A stretch of 64,000 nucleotides of DNA from Streptomyces fildesensis (GCF_016107395.1 NZ_JAAIKO010000042.1:1-64000), one strand, 5' to 3'; shown: positions 8,390 to 16,826, counted from the first letter of the stretch. Notes: generated from the letters alone by a model not told the origin. Numbers and translations are program-made.

Positions 8390-8890
8390 CTAGATGTAGT
8401 AGCCGCTCCAGTTCTGCTCGCGGGGCAGATCCGGGGCGCAGGACCACAGGGTGAGCCACGTTCCGCTGGCCATGTTGCCACCGTAGTTGGTGATGCACTT
8501 GCCACCGAAGAGGGTGAAGGTGTGGTCCTTGGTGGAGGAGAACTCCTGCGGAGATCCGTAGGAGTAGTCGCAGGTCCACAGAGTCAGGACGGCACCATTG
8601 ACACCGCTTCCATTGCCCGAGGGGGTGAGGCACTTGCCGCTGACCTTGTGCACCAAGTGGTTACGGTCCCAGCCCCACTGCTGCAGGTTGCTGCCCGTGC
8701 AGTCCCAGGTGGTGATCTTGGTGCCGTTGGACGTCCCGTTGCCTTCCGGGGTCATGCAGTCGGTGATGACTGACCAGTCGTTGGAAACGACGCCCCAGTG
8801 GCTGACGGAGGCACTGGCGGGGGCGGCGGAAAGGGCGGAAAGACCGCACAGGGCCAGGGCTATGGTCAGAAGCGAAGCAATCTTGCGCAT
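8390..8890 (-). CDS. Secreted ricin-type beta-trefoil lectin domain protein
   Basis: This 166-residue protein has a Sec signal peptide ending at ASASVS and one beta-trefoil domain. Each of the three lobes has a paired-Cys pattern and a QxW-like element (QQWGWD, QEF, QNWSGYY), with CMTPEGN, CLTPSGN and CITNYGG marking lobe starts. The ATG at 8890 is preferred over one five codons upstream because GAGGAA lies just before it. The protein has only the lectin domain and no catalytic module, so sugar binding is the likely role. A close paralogue lies at 11750-12265. Confidence 0.85.
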   Translation of the reverse strand: MRKIASLLTIALALCGLSALSAAPASASVSHWGVVSNDWSVITDCMTPEGNGTSNGTKITTWDCTGSNLQQWGWDRNHLVHKVSGKCLTPSGNGSGVNGAVLTLWTCDYSYGSPQEFSSTKDHTFTLFGGKCITNYGGNMASGTWLTLWSCAPDLPREQNWSGYYI

Positions 8891-9345
8891 ACGTTCCTCG
8901 TTCATGAGAAACCGGCACAGGAAGGCAGTGCCTGCGGTCTGTCCCCGCACGCCCGGCCCGGCTGCACCGGTACTGGAATGGTGTTCCCCTGCTTCGCGTC
9001 CCCGGCTCTGCAGGGGACGCGTGCAACCGCACGCGAGGGTGAGCTGGGCCAAGCTACAGTCGTGCTGCAGAATTTTGCAAGATCTTTTCCTGGGGAGCCG
9101 GCTCCCCACGGCCCGTACGCCGTGGTCCTGCCACGGATGGTGTCGGCACACCGCGAAGTCGCCCCCGCGGCCGACCATGAGCCCATGACCCAAAGGGAAT
9201 GCGGGCACCACCACCCAACACCGCAACTCGCGAACCGGTCAGGGGGCTTAGCCGGTCCACGGTCGAAGGATGACGATCACAACTCCCGATACGCCCTAGC
9301 ATGATCCACGACGCCGGATGTGCCGGCGTCAGGAAAGGCACGACA
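8891..9345. promoter_or_regulatory. Divergent promoter region of lectin and I36-like genes
   Basis: These 455 bp separate two divergently transcribed secreted-protein genes. No gene was seen. An AT-richer patch around 9060-9085 (cagaattttgcaagatcttttcc) stands out from the GC background and may include promoter elements for the lectin. Confidence 0.4.
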
Positions 9346-9765
9346 ATGCGCATACGGAAGATCCTCGCCGCCGCCGCCCTGGCCGGCACCGTTCTGACCG
9401 CGGGCCTGGCGACCACCGGCATGGCCTCGGCCTCCACCCTGGCCGACTGCCAGGGGGGCCCTTACGTCTGCCTGTACTTCAACTCCAGCAGCAACGGCTA
9501 CGGGGCCGTCTTCCACCAGTCGTCGAACATATCGAACTACGCGGGCTACCAGTTCGGCGAGAGCGCCTACGGAACCAATGGTGCCGGCGTCTCCGTCAAG
9601 AACCACGCCGCATCGGTCGACAGCTGGTACGCCGGCGCCTTCACCGTTTATTACAGCAGCGGCGACCGCAACTGCAGCTATGCCTGCCAGACCATCCCGG
9701 ACTACGGATTCAGGGACCTCAACGCGCAGATGAAGAACAACAACGCGGCCGGCTTCTTCGGCTGA
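9346..9765 (+). CDS. Small secreted protein, peptidase-inhibitor I36-like
   Basis: This is a 139-residue exported protein. Its signal peptide starts MRIRKILAAAALAGT and ends near SASTLA, followed by a mature domain of about 110 residues. The mature part has Cys at four positions (DCQGG, VCLYF, NCSYAC), a crystallin-like GYGAVFHQSSNISNYAG stretch and abundant Ser, Tyr and Asn. It resembles the Streptomyces peptidase inhibitor I36 (SMPI-like) family. Those small proteins inhibit metalloproteinases or have unknown roles. The ATG at 9346 is used because the signal peptide begins there. The gene lies between proteases and lectins that are also secreted. Confidence 0.7.
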   Translation: MRIRKILAAAALAGTVLTAGLATTGMASASTLADCQGGPYVCLYFNSSSNGYGAVFHQSSNISNYAGYQFGESAYGTNGAGVSVKNHAASVDSWYAGAFTVYYSSGDRNCSYACQTIPDYGFRDLNAQMKNNNAAGFFG

Positions 9766-9794
9766 GCCGGAGCTGCCCCCGTCTGAGAAGCGAC

Positions 9795-9831
9795 AGTGAT
9801 CTCCGACCATTCGCACTGGCCGGAGATCACT
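9795..9831 (+). terminator. Terminator hairpin after the I36-like gene
   Basis: AGTGATCTCCG (9795-9805) and CGGAGATCACT (9821-9831) form a perfect 11-bp stem, 30 bp past the stop codon. Confidence 0.7.
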
Positions 9832-9895
9832 GCAGCCCAACCTGCTTCCGCCATCCACACCTGCCTGTCTCGCCGAACCGAGAGAGATCACGCCT

Positions 9896-10879
9896 GTGCT
9901 CAGCCGCCCGCGTCGCTCCACCGTCCTCCTTGTCGCCCTGCCGCTGCTGCTGGTCGGCTGCACGGGCGCCGTCGCGGACTCGGAGCGCGGCACCGACGCA
10001 CCGACCCGGGTCGTGGTTCCGCCCCCGGTGTCCGCCACGCCCGTGCTGGATTCGGCAAACAATCTGCCGCTGCCCCTGGACTCCTATCTGTTCAATCCGG
10101 AGCAGATGTTCACGGTCGAGAAGGCGCAGGCACGGCTTGGCGCGAGGTGTATGGCACGCTTCGGATTCAGTTACCCGCACTCGGCACCGCTTCAGCCGAG
10201 GCGCGGTAGCGATGCCCCGACCACCCGAAGGGACGGCCGTTACGGGCCGCAGAACGCCACCGTGATGGCGAAGTGGGGCTATCACTTGGAGGGCGGCGAC
10301 GTGGGCACGAGCTCGGCGCCCCCCAGGCCGCAGCTCAGCCAGCAGATGACGGCCGCTCTGCGGGGTTCGTCCGACATGACGCAGAAGTTCGGTCCCGGCG
10401 GGCAGGTCATCAACGGCCGGACCGTGCCGAACCACGGCTGCGTCGGGGAGACCGTCAAGGAACTGACCGGCGCCGTGGACGGCAGAGTGGGCGATGCGCA
10501 GCTCGCGGAGGACCTCAAGTTCGGCACGCTGCTGAACTCCCAGCACGACGTCCGGACCCGGACGGTTTTCGCTCAATGGTCGCAGTGCATGAAGGGAAGC
10601 GGCTTCAGCTACCCGGACCCCGTGGCCGCGATGGGCGACAAGAAGTGGTCGGACACCCCCATGCCCACGCCGCATGAGATCCAGGTGGCAACGGCCGACG
10701 CGAAGTGTCGGCACAAGGCGAACCTGGTCGGCGTCTGGTACATCGTCGACTTCGCCTACCAGAAGCAGGCGATCGCCGAGAACGCCGCCGCTATGGCACA
10801 GATCAAGACCGCCCTGCAGGCCCAGGTGAAGGCCGCCACCGCGGCGCTGAACGGAGATCCGTTGCGGCAGGAACGTTGA
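9896..10879 (+). CDS. Lipoprotein of unknown function
   Basis: GTG 9896 starts a 327-residue protein with a short basic N-terminus and the lipobox LLLVGC, so it should be membrane-anchored outside the cell. The mature part has Cys in CMARFGF, HGCVGE, SQCMKGSGF and KCRHKANL and ends in a helical Ala/Gln/Lys-rich segment. CMARFGFSYP and CMKGSGFSYPDP echo each other, suggesting an internal duplication. Similar Streptomyces lipoproteins are known only as hypothetical. No enzyme motif was seen. Confidence 0.75.
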   Translation: MLSRPRRSTVLLVALPLLLVGCTGAVADSERGTDAPTRVVVPPPVSATPVLDSANNLPLPLDSYLFNPEQMFTVEKAQARLGARCMARFGFSYPHSAPLQPRRGSDAPTTRRDGRYGPQNATVMAKWGYHLEGGDVGTSSAPPRPQLSQQMTAALRGSSDMTQKFGPGGQVINGRTVPNHGCVGETVKELTGAVDGRVGDAQLAEDLKFGTLLNSQHDVRTRTVFAQWSQCMKGSGFSYPDPVAAMGDKKWSDTPMPTPHEIQVATADAKCRHKANLVGVWYIVDFAYQKQAIAENAAAMAQIKTALQAQVKAATAALNGDPLRQER

Positions 10880-11749
10880 GAGCGATCACGAAAGGTTCGC
10901 TACTTCTTTCGCAGGTGCATGTTGCCGGTCGGGTGGTCGGCAGCATCGAACACTGCGCTCATCTGGGCAGCCACCGCAGTGACCGTTGGATGCTTCGTGG
11001 CGAAGCCGGTGCCTGAGGCTGGCGGTCATCGCACGAATCGTCTCGAGTGCGGGCGGAAGGGGTGCGTCTGGTGACGTTGACAAGGCCCAGGCCCAGGGCA
11101 GTTGGGGCTGTGGAAATTACTGCCGGGCTCGCGGCCGTTCAGCAGGCCGTTGAGGTGCGTCGCGCGGCGGACGAGGAGGCGCAGCGGGCCACCGGCCGGG
11201 TCGATCGCCTACTGGACGGCCGCGATCGGCCCTCGTGAGGCGGCCCCGACCCCGAAATCCGCCTTTTGGACCCTGGAACCCTCGCAAAGTGGGGTTCCAG
11301 GTACATCGACACAGGCTTGTCACAGCGCTCCCAGCGATACCGTCAAGTCGGCCAAGCGGAGTGGGTGGCCGCCGTGTTTGAAGCGGGTAACTCACTTAGC
11401 GGGTGGGACTGCTGGCGCTCCACGGCAAGCCATCATTTGACGCGTAGGCCTTGATCAGGCACCCTAGCCTCTGTCAAATCGAGAGCCGCCCGGCGCTTCA
11501 TGCAATGGGGCGGCAGCACATCGGGGGATGTCACCAAACGGGGAAATGCTTCACGGTCTCTGCCGTGTTCAGCGGCTCGGGGTGGAGCCGGAGGCGGCTC
11601 TTCGGAGCGTCGGTGCCGAGTCACGCGAGTTAGGTCGGTGCGACCAGGACGGGCCCACGCCTGTCCTGCATTCGTATGCCTGCTACCTACCTGAGTGCGC
11701 CTTCTCCGCTTGCATCCTCTGTAGAAATCAAGACTTCGAAGGATTTTCA
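10880..11749. other. 870-bp stretch without a convincing gene
   Basis: Short frames exist on both strands but none has a good start and recognisable product. At 11273-11300 CTGGAACC pairs with GGTTCCAG, a small hairpin. GC content falls toward the right, continuous with the lectin gene that follows, hinting that this block and the lectin arrived together. The last 50 bp include the lectin leader and its GAAGGA ribosome binding site. Confidence 0.35.
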
Positions 11750-12265
11750 GTGAAGAACACGACCAAAACTCTCGCGACATTGGCCGCGATGCTTTTCGCA
11801 TGCATGATGGTCAACGCGACCTCTGCGCAGGCGTACATATCTGCCACGGGCTATCTCATCAACTACCCAGGCGGCGGTGTCAAGTGCGCCACTCCAGAGG
11901 GCAATAGCACCGCTAATGGAACCGCTCTCACGTTCTGGGACTGCACGGGCAGCGACATCCAGAAGTGGTACGTCGAGGACGGGTTCATCAGGAACCTGTC
12001 CAGCGGCAAGTGCGTGACGCCCCGGGGCAATGCGTATGCCACGAATGGTGCCGTGCTGACCTTGTGGGATTGCGGCAGCTACCGCAACGCGGCTCAGACC
12101 TTCAGCGTTGGTGACAGGGTCGACCTGCGGACGAACACTTTTACCACCTACGGGAACAAGTGCATTACCGGATACGGCAATGGCACTTCCAACGGCACGT
12201 ACATGACCCTTTGGTCTTGTGCCAGCAACGTGCCGGCCACGCAGAACTGGGGCATGTACTACTAG
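11750..12265 (+). CDS. Secreted ricin-type beta-trefoil lectin, paralogue of 8390-8890
   Basis: GTG 11750 after GAAGGA starts a 171-residue protein: signal peptide ending at SAQAY, then one three-lobed beta-trefoil. Lobe markers are CATPEGNSTANGT, CVTPRGNAYATNG and CITGYGNGTSNGT, with QKW, QTF and QNW at the Qx[WF] positions. It matches the lectin at 8390-8890 lobe by lobe, but its DNA is visibly less GC-rich, so it is either diverged or acquired separately. There is no catalytic module. It likely binds polysaccharide or glycoprotein outside the cell. Confidence 0.85.
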   Translation: MKNTTKTLATLAAMLFACMMVNATSAQAYISATGYLINYPGGGVKCATPEGNSTANGTALTFWDCTGSDIQKWYVEDGFIRNLSSGKCVTPRGNAYATNGAVLTLWDCGSYRNAAQTFSVGDRVDLRTNTFTTYGNKCITGYGNGTSNGTYMTLWSCASNVPATQNWGMYY

Positions 12266-12283
12266 ACCCCTGGTGCAGTTGAC

Positions 12284-12317
12284 GATGTGGCCGCGCGCGA
12301 TGCGGTGCGGCCACATC
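12284..12317 (+). terminator. Terminator hairpin after the lectin gene
   Basis: GATGTGGCCGC (12284-12294) pairs with GCGGCCACATC (12307-12317), a perfect 11-bp stem starting 18 bp after the stop. Confidence 0.7.
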
Positions 12318-12373
12318 GATAGGCCCCACCGTGCCCTTAACTCACGTGGGACGCCACACGATTGGGTGATGCC

Positions 12374-12394
12374 GGGCCGTTTGTCTAACGGCCC
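12374..12394. terminator. Second hairpin in the 12.3 kb region
   Basis: GGGCCGTT (12374-12381) and AACGGCCC (12387-12394) form an 8-bp stem with a TGTCT loop. No gene end is adjacent, so it may have belonged to DNA lost when the neighbouring COG0523 gene was truncated. Confidence 0.5.
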
Positions 12395-12553
12395 GCTCCG
12401 GGCGCATGCGGTGCGGTGGGGCCACGAGCCGCGTCGGCGGGCGGCGTCCCATCTCGGTACCGCCCGCCGTCCAGTGCCCGGCCCGCCGCACGGTGACCTC
12501 TTTGTGATGCCCGAGCCGTCTGAGCTCCTGCAGACAGCGGAACCTACGGATAG

Positions 12554-12859
<306 letters not shown>

Positions 12860-12864
12860 AGACT

Positions 12865-12907
12865 CCGGGCTGGGCAGTGGTCGCAGCCACGGCACTGCCC
12901 AGCCCGG
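12865..12907 (+). terminator. Strong terminator after the COG0523 fragment
   Basis: CCGGGCTGGGCAGTG (12865-12879) pairs perfectly over 15 bp with CACTGCCCAGCCCGG (12893-12907), starting 6 bp after the stop. Confidence 0.8.
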
Positions 12908-12927
12908 TATCGATATCCGTCCTTCCC

Positions 12928-12948
12928 GGCCCGGCACTCTGCCGGGCC
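12928..12948. terminator. Terminator-like hairpin
   Basis: GGCCCGGCA (12928-12936) pairs with TGCCGGGCC (12940-12948) over a 3-nt loop, and a T-rich stretch (ttcgccttgtcg) follows on the plus strand. It is one of several stacked stems between convergent transcripts. Confidence 0.6.
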
Positions 12949-13002
12949 TTCGCCTTGTCGCTTTCGTCGCGGTCAATCCGAGGCGTACAGCAAGCCCGGA
13001 CC

Positions 13003-13044
13003 GCGCGTGGCCCCACGCCCCACCGGGGACGTGGGGCCACGCGC
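13003..13044 (-). terminator. Terminator of the S14/L28 operon
   Basis: GCGCGTGGCCCCACG (13003-13017) pairs perfectly over 15 bp with CGTGGGGCCACGCGC (13030-13044). It lies 21 bp beyond the stop of the minus-strand S14 gene. Confidence 0.75.
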
Positions 13045-13064
13045 GCTCGCCAAGGATTCAGGCC

Positions 13065-13370
13065 CTACCAGGACGACTTGGTGACTCCCGGGAGGTGACC
13101 ATCGTGCGCCTGCTCACACATGCGGATCCGGGAGAGCCCGAACTTCCGTAGATGCCCACGCGGCCGGCCGTCCACGCTGTCCCGGTTCCGTACACGGGTC
13201 GCGCTGGCATTAGGGGGCTGGTTGCGCAGCTCTGCCGAAGCGGCATGGCGCTCGGCCTGTGTGGAGGACGGACGCCGCACGACCTCCTTCAGCTCGGCAC
13301 GCCGGGCCGCGTACCGCTCGACGATCGCCTTGCGCTTCTCGTTCTGTGCGATCTTGCTCTTCTTCGCCAT
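13065..13370 (-). CDS. rpsN: 30S ribosomal protein S14, zinc-independent form
   Basis: This 101-residue S14 has the N-terminal KKSKIAQNEKRKAIVERYAARR segment in diverged actinobacterial form and the C-terminal signature GRPRGHLRKFGLSRI. It lacks the four zinc-ligand cysteines of the short zinc-ribbon S14, so it is the C-minus replacement used when zinc is scarce. Its ATG overlaps the L28 stop (TGATG), showing translational coupling in an L28-S14 operon. The Zur-like box upstream of L28 fits repression by zinc-loaded Zur. Confidence 0.93.
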   Translation of the reverse strand: MAKKSKIAQNEKRKAIVERYAARRAELKEVVRRPSSTQAERHAASAELRNQPPNASATRVRNRDSVDGRPRGHLRKFGLSRIRMCEQAHDGHLPGVTKSSW

Positions 13371-13606
13371 CAGACCTTCACCCCTCGGGCGCGGATCCGG
13401 GCAACGGCAGCCTCAACGCCGATCACGTCGACGGTCTTGATCGCCCTCGCGCTCAAGGTCAGGCGGACATACCGGCCCTCGCCGGGCAGCCAGTATCGCT
13501 TGCGCTGGATGTTGGGGTCGAAGCGGCGGGAGGTGCGCCGGTGCGAGTGGGAGATGGTGTTGCCGAAGCCCGGCTGGGCCCCGGTCAGTTGGCAGTGGGC
13601 GGACAA
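13370..13606 (-). CDS. rpmB: 50S ribosomal protein L28, alternative form
   Basis: This 78-residue protein contains the L28 core: CQLTGAQPGFGNTISHSHRR, RRFDPNIQRKRYWLP and RLTLSARAIKTVD. It starts at TTG 13606 with GAGGCAGG upstream, because upstream codons do not resemble L28. It is the first gene of the minus-strand arm, about 20 bp from the Zur-like box shared with L33 on the other strand. Paralogous L28, L33, L31, S14 and S18 genes under Zur are known in Streptomyces coelicolor in the same arrangement. Confidence 0.92.
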   Translation of the reverse strand: MSAHCQLTGAQPGFGNTISHSHRRTSRRFDPNIQRKRYWLPGEGRYVRLTLSARAIKTVDVIGVEAAVARIRARGVKV

Positions 13607-13631
13607 GGTGCGACCTGCCTCTCTCTGAACC

Positions 13632-13663
13632 GAATCGTTTATTGAAAACGATTCCCATTCCCG
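13632..13663. promoter_or_regulatory. Zur-like operator between L28 and L33
   Basis: TGAAAACGATTCCCA at 13643-13657 fits the Streptomyces Zur box pattern (TGAAAATGATTTTCA type). Overlapping it, AATCGTTT and AAACGATT form an inverted repeat over 13634-13654. The element sits between the divergent starts of the two halves of the zinc-starvation cluster, so one site could control both arms. A TATAGT -10-like hexamer follows at 13664-13669. Confidence 0.8.
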
Positions 13664-13675
13664 TATAGTAGCGGC

Positions 13676-13840
13676 ATGGCACGCAACGAGGTACGCCCGA
13701 TCATCAAGCTCCGCTCCACCGCCGACACCGGCTACACGTACGTCACCCGCAAGAACCGCCGGAACGACCCGGACCGCCTGGTGCTGCGCAAGTTCGATCC
13801 GGTGGTGCGCCGGCACGTCGACTTCCGCGAAGAACGCTGA
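13676..13840 (+). CDS. rpmG: 50S ribosomal protein L33, zinc-independent form
   Basis: This short gene encodes 54 residues: MARNEVRPIIKLRSTADTGY at the start, then TYVTRKNRRNDPDRLVLRKF and a RREV-like end HVDFREER. The CxxC pairs of the zinc-binding L33 are absent, marking the C-minus paralogue. There is no Shine-Dalgarno sequence. TATAGT ends 6 bp before the ATG, so transcription would begin at or next to the start codon and the mRNA is probably leaderless. It leads the plus-strand arm (L33-L31-COG0523-S18). Confidence 0.92.
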   Translation: MARNEVRPIIKLRSTADTGYTYVTRKNRRNDPDRLVLRKFDPVVRRHVDFREER

Positions 13841-13875
13841 CCCACCACCGCCACCGCAGCTCGAAGGACACCTCC

Positions 13876-14124
13876 ATGAAGCCCGGAATCCACCCCGCCT
13901 ACGGCCCCGTCGTCTTCCGCGACAAGGCCGCGAATTTCGCCTTCCCCACCCGCTCCACCGCCACCAGGGACAAGACGGTCGACTGGGAGGACGGCAACAC
14001 CTATCCCGTCGTCGACGTCGAGATCTCCTCGCGGAGTCACCCCTTCTACACCGGTACCGCCCGCGTCCTGGACACCGCCGGCCGCGTCGAGCGCTTCGAG
14101 CGCCGTTACGGGAGGACGTCATGA
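13876..14124 (+). CDS. rpmE2: 50S ribosomal protein L31 type B
   Basis: This 82-residue protein has the type B L31 features: MKPGIHPAYGPVVFRD at the start, a DWEDGNTYPVVDVEISSRSH centre and SHPFYTG followed by RVERFERRYG. The zinc-ligand cysteines of type A L31 are missing. An AAGGA site precedes the ATG. Its last codons overlap the start of the COG0523 gene (ATGA), showing coupling. Type B L31 replaces type A and frees zinc during limitation. Confidence 0.93.
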   Translation: MKPGIHPAYGPVVFRDKAANFAFPTRSTATRDKTVDWEDGNTYPVVDVEISSRSHPFYTGTARVLDTAGRVERFERRYGRTS

Positions 14125-15262
14125 CCCTGCCGGTCGTCATCGTCGGAGGGCTCCACGCCGACGCCCGCAGGCAGGTCGTGGACCGCCTGCTGCACACCGT
14201 GCCGGGCAGCGTCGCACTCCACCACGACCTGGCCACAGCGGCCACGGGCACGGTCCGGCGCCTGATGCGTGACGCTTCGGGCGAACTGTCCCGGGACGAG
14301 ACCCCGCTGGTCAACGACTGCGCCTGCTGCGCGCTGCGCGAAGACCTGCTGCCCGAGCTGGAACGGCTGGCCGACAGCAGCATGACCCGGCTGGCCATCG
14401 TCGAGCTGTGGGACTCCGTCGAGCCCCAGGCCATGGCCGAGGTCGTCGCACACGGCAGTGACGTACTCGACCTCACCGGCGTGATCACCGCGGTCGACCC
14501 CGCGCTCGTGCTGTCCTACCTCGTCAACGGCGACGACCTGGCCGAGGTGGGCCTGGCCGCGGCCCCGACCGACCAGCGGACCGTCGGAGACACCTGGGCA
14601 CGGCAGCTGGAGTACGCACCCGTCCTCGCCCTCGTCGACGGCGCAGCAGCAGACGACGAGGACCGCGCCGTCCTCGCCCAACTCCATCCGACCGCGCCCG
14701 CCAGGTGCCCGCCGGATCCGGGGAACTGGCCCAGCTGGCCTTCGCCGGCTTCGACGTGGAAACCGCGGCCGCCGCCCAACATCCCGCCTGCGCCCTACTG
14801 CCCCAGGAAGCGGAGGAGGCAGGAGTCAGCACCTTCGTCTGGCACCGCCGCCGGCCCTTCCACCCCGAACGGCTCCACCAGGCACTGGAGGACCTCTGCT
14901 GCGCCGCCGCCCGCAGCAGGGGCCGCTTCTGGCTCGCTGACCGCCCGAACACCCTGCTGGCCTGGGACGCCGCAGGCGGCGCACTATCCGTGGAAAGCGT
15001 CGGACCCTGGCTGGCCGCTCTCCCGGATGCCGCCTGGGAGATGGTGCCGCCGATGCGCAGAGCGGCCGCCTCACTCGACTGGCACCCGGAACACGGTGAC
15101 TGCTGCCAGCACCTCGTCTTCACCTCCCCCGGCCTCGACCGGCACGGCCTGGAACAACTCCTGGAGTTCTGCCTGCTCACCGACGCCGAATACGCCTCAG
15201 GACCCGAGGCGTGGAAGACACTCCCCACCGCCTTCGACTCCCTCCTCGACCCCGCCTCCTGA
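14121..15262 (+). pseudogene. COG0523 (CobW/YciC-like) protein with degenerate P-loop, frameshifted
   Basis: The N-terminal half (to about 14695) contains VVIVGGLHADARRQVV, where GxxGxGKT would be expected, so the Walker A is degenerate. It also has NDCACCALRED, the CxCC metal motif of COG0523. The C-terminal half (GELAQLAFAGFDVE, then PFHPERLHQALEDLC and LTDAEYASGPEAWK) is in a different frame from about 14697 onward. The 1142-nt span is not a multiple of three. One indel in GCGCCCGCCAG would explain it. The protein is thought to help allocate zinc in the Zur regulon. It is coupled to L31 upstream. A base error must be excluded before calling it dead. Confidence 0.85.
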
Positions 15263-15311
15263 ACACCCGGCATCGACAACCCCGGACACCGACGACCTCC
15301 AAGGAATCCAC

Positions 15312-15389
15312 ATGGCCCGCCGCCAGGCCGCCCACAAGCCGCTGAAGACCAGCCCCAATCCACTGGACCGGAGCGGTCTGCGTTCTTGA
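15312..15389 (+). pseudogene. Ribosomal protein S18 (alternative) N-terminal fragment
   Basis: An ATG at 15312 with a weak AAGGAA upstream opens 25 codons. They read MARRQAAHKPLKTSPNPLDR and end in SGLRS. Alternative Streptomyces S18 proteins begin like this, with a basic leader and NPLD, before the conserved core (YxDYKDxxLLxxFISxRGKI), which is absent here. S18 is the expected last gene of this Zur cluster, so this is probably its 5' remnant. The neighbouring M56 gene and a small hairpin follow immediately. Confidence 0.55.
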
Positions 15390-15393
15390 TGCC

Positions 15394-15422
15394 GTTGACC
15401 GGATTCCCGGCCCCGGGTCAAC
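15394..15422. terminator. Hairpin between convergent genes
   Basis: GTTGACC (15394-15400) pairs with GGTCAAC (15416-15422). The inner bases (cccggccccggg) can add stem. It overlaps the stop of the minus-strand M56 gene and follows the S18 fragment. Confidence 0.4.
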
Positions 15423-16359
15423 CGCCCTTGGCCAGTTCCAGCAATTCGTGCAGATCCTGGGCCGCCTCCAGCGTGCACAACGCCGTTGCCGCCAGCACCG
15501 CCACAACGCCCAGCAGCACCACAGCCCGATTGCGCGGGGCAGGGGCGAGCAGGGCGGCAACGCGGCGGGGCACCGGTCCAGCGGCGGTCCGCTTGCGGTC
15601 CCGGCCGAGCAGTCCCAGCGCCGCGCCCGGCAAGCGGCTGCGGCTCGCACCGCTCCGGGCTGCCAGGGCTGCCTTACCCACGGTGCGGGCGACGCGACGG
15701 CGGTCGCCGATCACCCTGGCGGCGTGTTCGTCGGCCCACCGCTCCACCGTGTAGGTCACAGCCGTGGCTGCCGGGCGCAGCAGTGGATTGGCTGCGGCTG
15801 CCAACTGAACGGCGGCGGTGAACAGGTAGTGGTGGCCGCGTAGATGGGCGCATTCGTGGGCGAGCAGGACTGCGCGCTCGCCGTCGTCCAAGGCGGTGAG
15901 CATGCCGGTGGAAACAACGATGCGGCCGGGCAGCCCGGGCATGGCGAAGGCGTCGGCGGCCGGTTCGTCGAGGACGACCAATCGGTTCGTGCCGGGAAAG
16001 CAGGCTGCTTCCAGGGCCGCGTTGAACAATGCCCGCACGCGCCGCCACACCATGCGGGTCGCAGCCGTCGCCGCGGCGCCGAGGAGTACGGCGGCGAGCA
16101 GCCCAACCGCCCGGGTGGTGGGATCGTGGCGTTGCATCACCTGGAGCGAGTACCCGCCCAAGGCGGCGACAGGCGGGATCCGGACCACTGCGGCCAGTAC
16201 GAGCAGCCCGAGGACCGTGGTGCTGCCGAGGGCCAGGACGACCGCTCCGACGGCGAGGATCCAGGTGGCCAGTCGCGGTTCCAGCCGCTCCGTCAGCGGC
16301 CGGACAGCGAGTGCGGCCAAGGCAGTGAAGAGCAGCGGCAGATAGACGGCGAGGCGCAT
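15418..16359 (-). CDS. M56 family (BlaR1-like) membrane metalloprotease
   Basis: This 313-residue integral membrane protein has helices at about 5-20, 32-60, 83-100 and near the C-terminus (VVLLGVVAVLAATALC). The zinc protease motif is His168-Glu169-x-x-His172 in LLAHECAHLRGHH. Unlike BlaR1 it has no penicillin-binding sensor domain, as is usual for actinobacterial M56 proteins. It follows a BlaI-type repressor by 13 bp, so the pair should work as membrane protease plus cleavable or releasable repressor. What triggers it is unknown. Confidence 0.9.
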   Translation of the reverse strand: MRLAVYLPLLFTALAALAVRPLTERLEPRLATWILAVGAVVLALGSTTVLGLLVLAAVVRIPPVAALGGYSLQVMQRHDPTTRAVGLLAAVLLGAAATAATRMVWRRVRALFNAALEAACFPGTNRLVVLDEPAADAFAMPGLPGRIVVSTGMLTALDDGERAVLLAHECAHLRGHHYLFTAAVQLAAAANPLLRPAATAVTYTVERWADEHAARVIGDRRRVARTVGKAALAARSGASRSRLPGAALGLLGRDRKRTAAGPVPRRVAALLAPAPRNRAVVLLGVVAVLAATALCTLEAAQDLHELLELAKGG

Positions 16360-16372
16360 CCGGGGGCGGTCC

Positions 16373-16768
16373 CTACTGGCCGGGGTCGAGTTCGGCGCCG
16401 AGCAAGCGGCGCAGCAACTGCTCGTCGTCGGCGGACAGATCGTCGACGAACCGGGTCAGGACCTTCTCTCGATCCGGTTTGCTCCCCAGGACCTTGTGCA
16501 TCTGGCGTGCGGCCAGGCCCGGTGCATCGGTCACGGGGGCGTAGGCGTAGGCCCGGCCGCGAGGGGCGCGCTCCAGGACGCCCTTGGCGTGCAGCCGGGA
16601 GAGGATCGTCACCACCGTGCTGTACGACAGTCCGCCGCCGAGGCGCTCAGCCGCCTGCGCGGGGGTCAGCGCCTCCTCGGCGGCCTGCAGGATCGCCAGC
16701 ACCTCGGCCTCCAGAGCGCCGTTGGGGCGCCGTCCGGCTGCCGGGGTCGCCGCGCCGTCGTCATTCAT
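16373..16768 (-). CDS. BlaI/MecI/CopY family repressor
   Basis: This 131-residue protein has the BlaI winged helix: LEAEVLAILQAAEEALTPAQ, then SYSTVVTILSRLHAKGVLER with the wing RAYAYAPV. A C-terminal dimer region follows (LTRFVDDLSADDEQLLRRLL). It sits directly upstream of the M56 protease, and a large BlaI-type palindrome lies in its own promoter, 26 bp from the ATG. Autoregulation and control of the divergent PAP2 gene are likely. Confidence 0.92.
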   Translation of the reverse strand: MNDDGAATPAAGRRPNGALEAEVLAILQAAEEALTPAQAAERLGGGLSYSTVVTILSRLHAKGVLERAPRGRAYAYAPVTDAPGLAARQMHKVLGSKPDREKVLTRFVDDLSADDEQLLRRLLGAELDPGQ

Positions 16769-16793
16769 GATTTGGCTACCTTCCGTTCATCAT

Positions 16794-16826
16794 CTACAGT
16801 CGCGTAGAACGTCTACGTGACTGTAG
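16794..16826. promoter_or_regulatory. BlaI-type operator, 33-bp palindrome
   Basis: CTACAGTC (16794-16801) and GACTGTAG (16819-16826) are exact inverted repeats, with a nested CGTAGA/TCTACG pair inside. The CTACA...TGTAG ends match the TACA/TGTA half-sites of BlaI/CopY repressors. The element separates the BlaI gene from the PAP2 gene and probably covers both promoters. Confidence 0.8.

Noticed and set aside
10880..11749. Several short frames with coiled or basic character, considered as a recombinase remnant
   Set aside because: No catalytic or DNA-binding motif of an integrase or resolvase could be identified on either strand.
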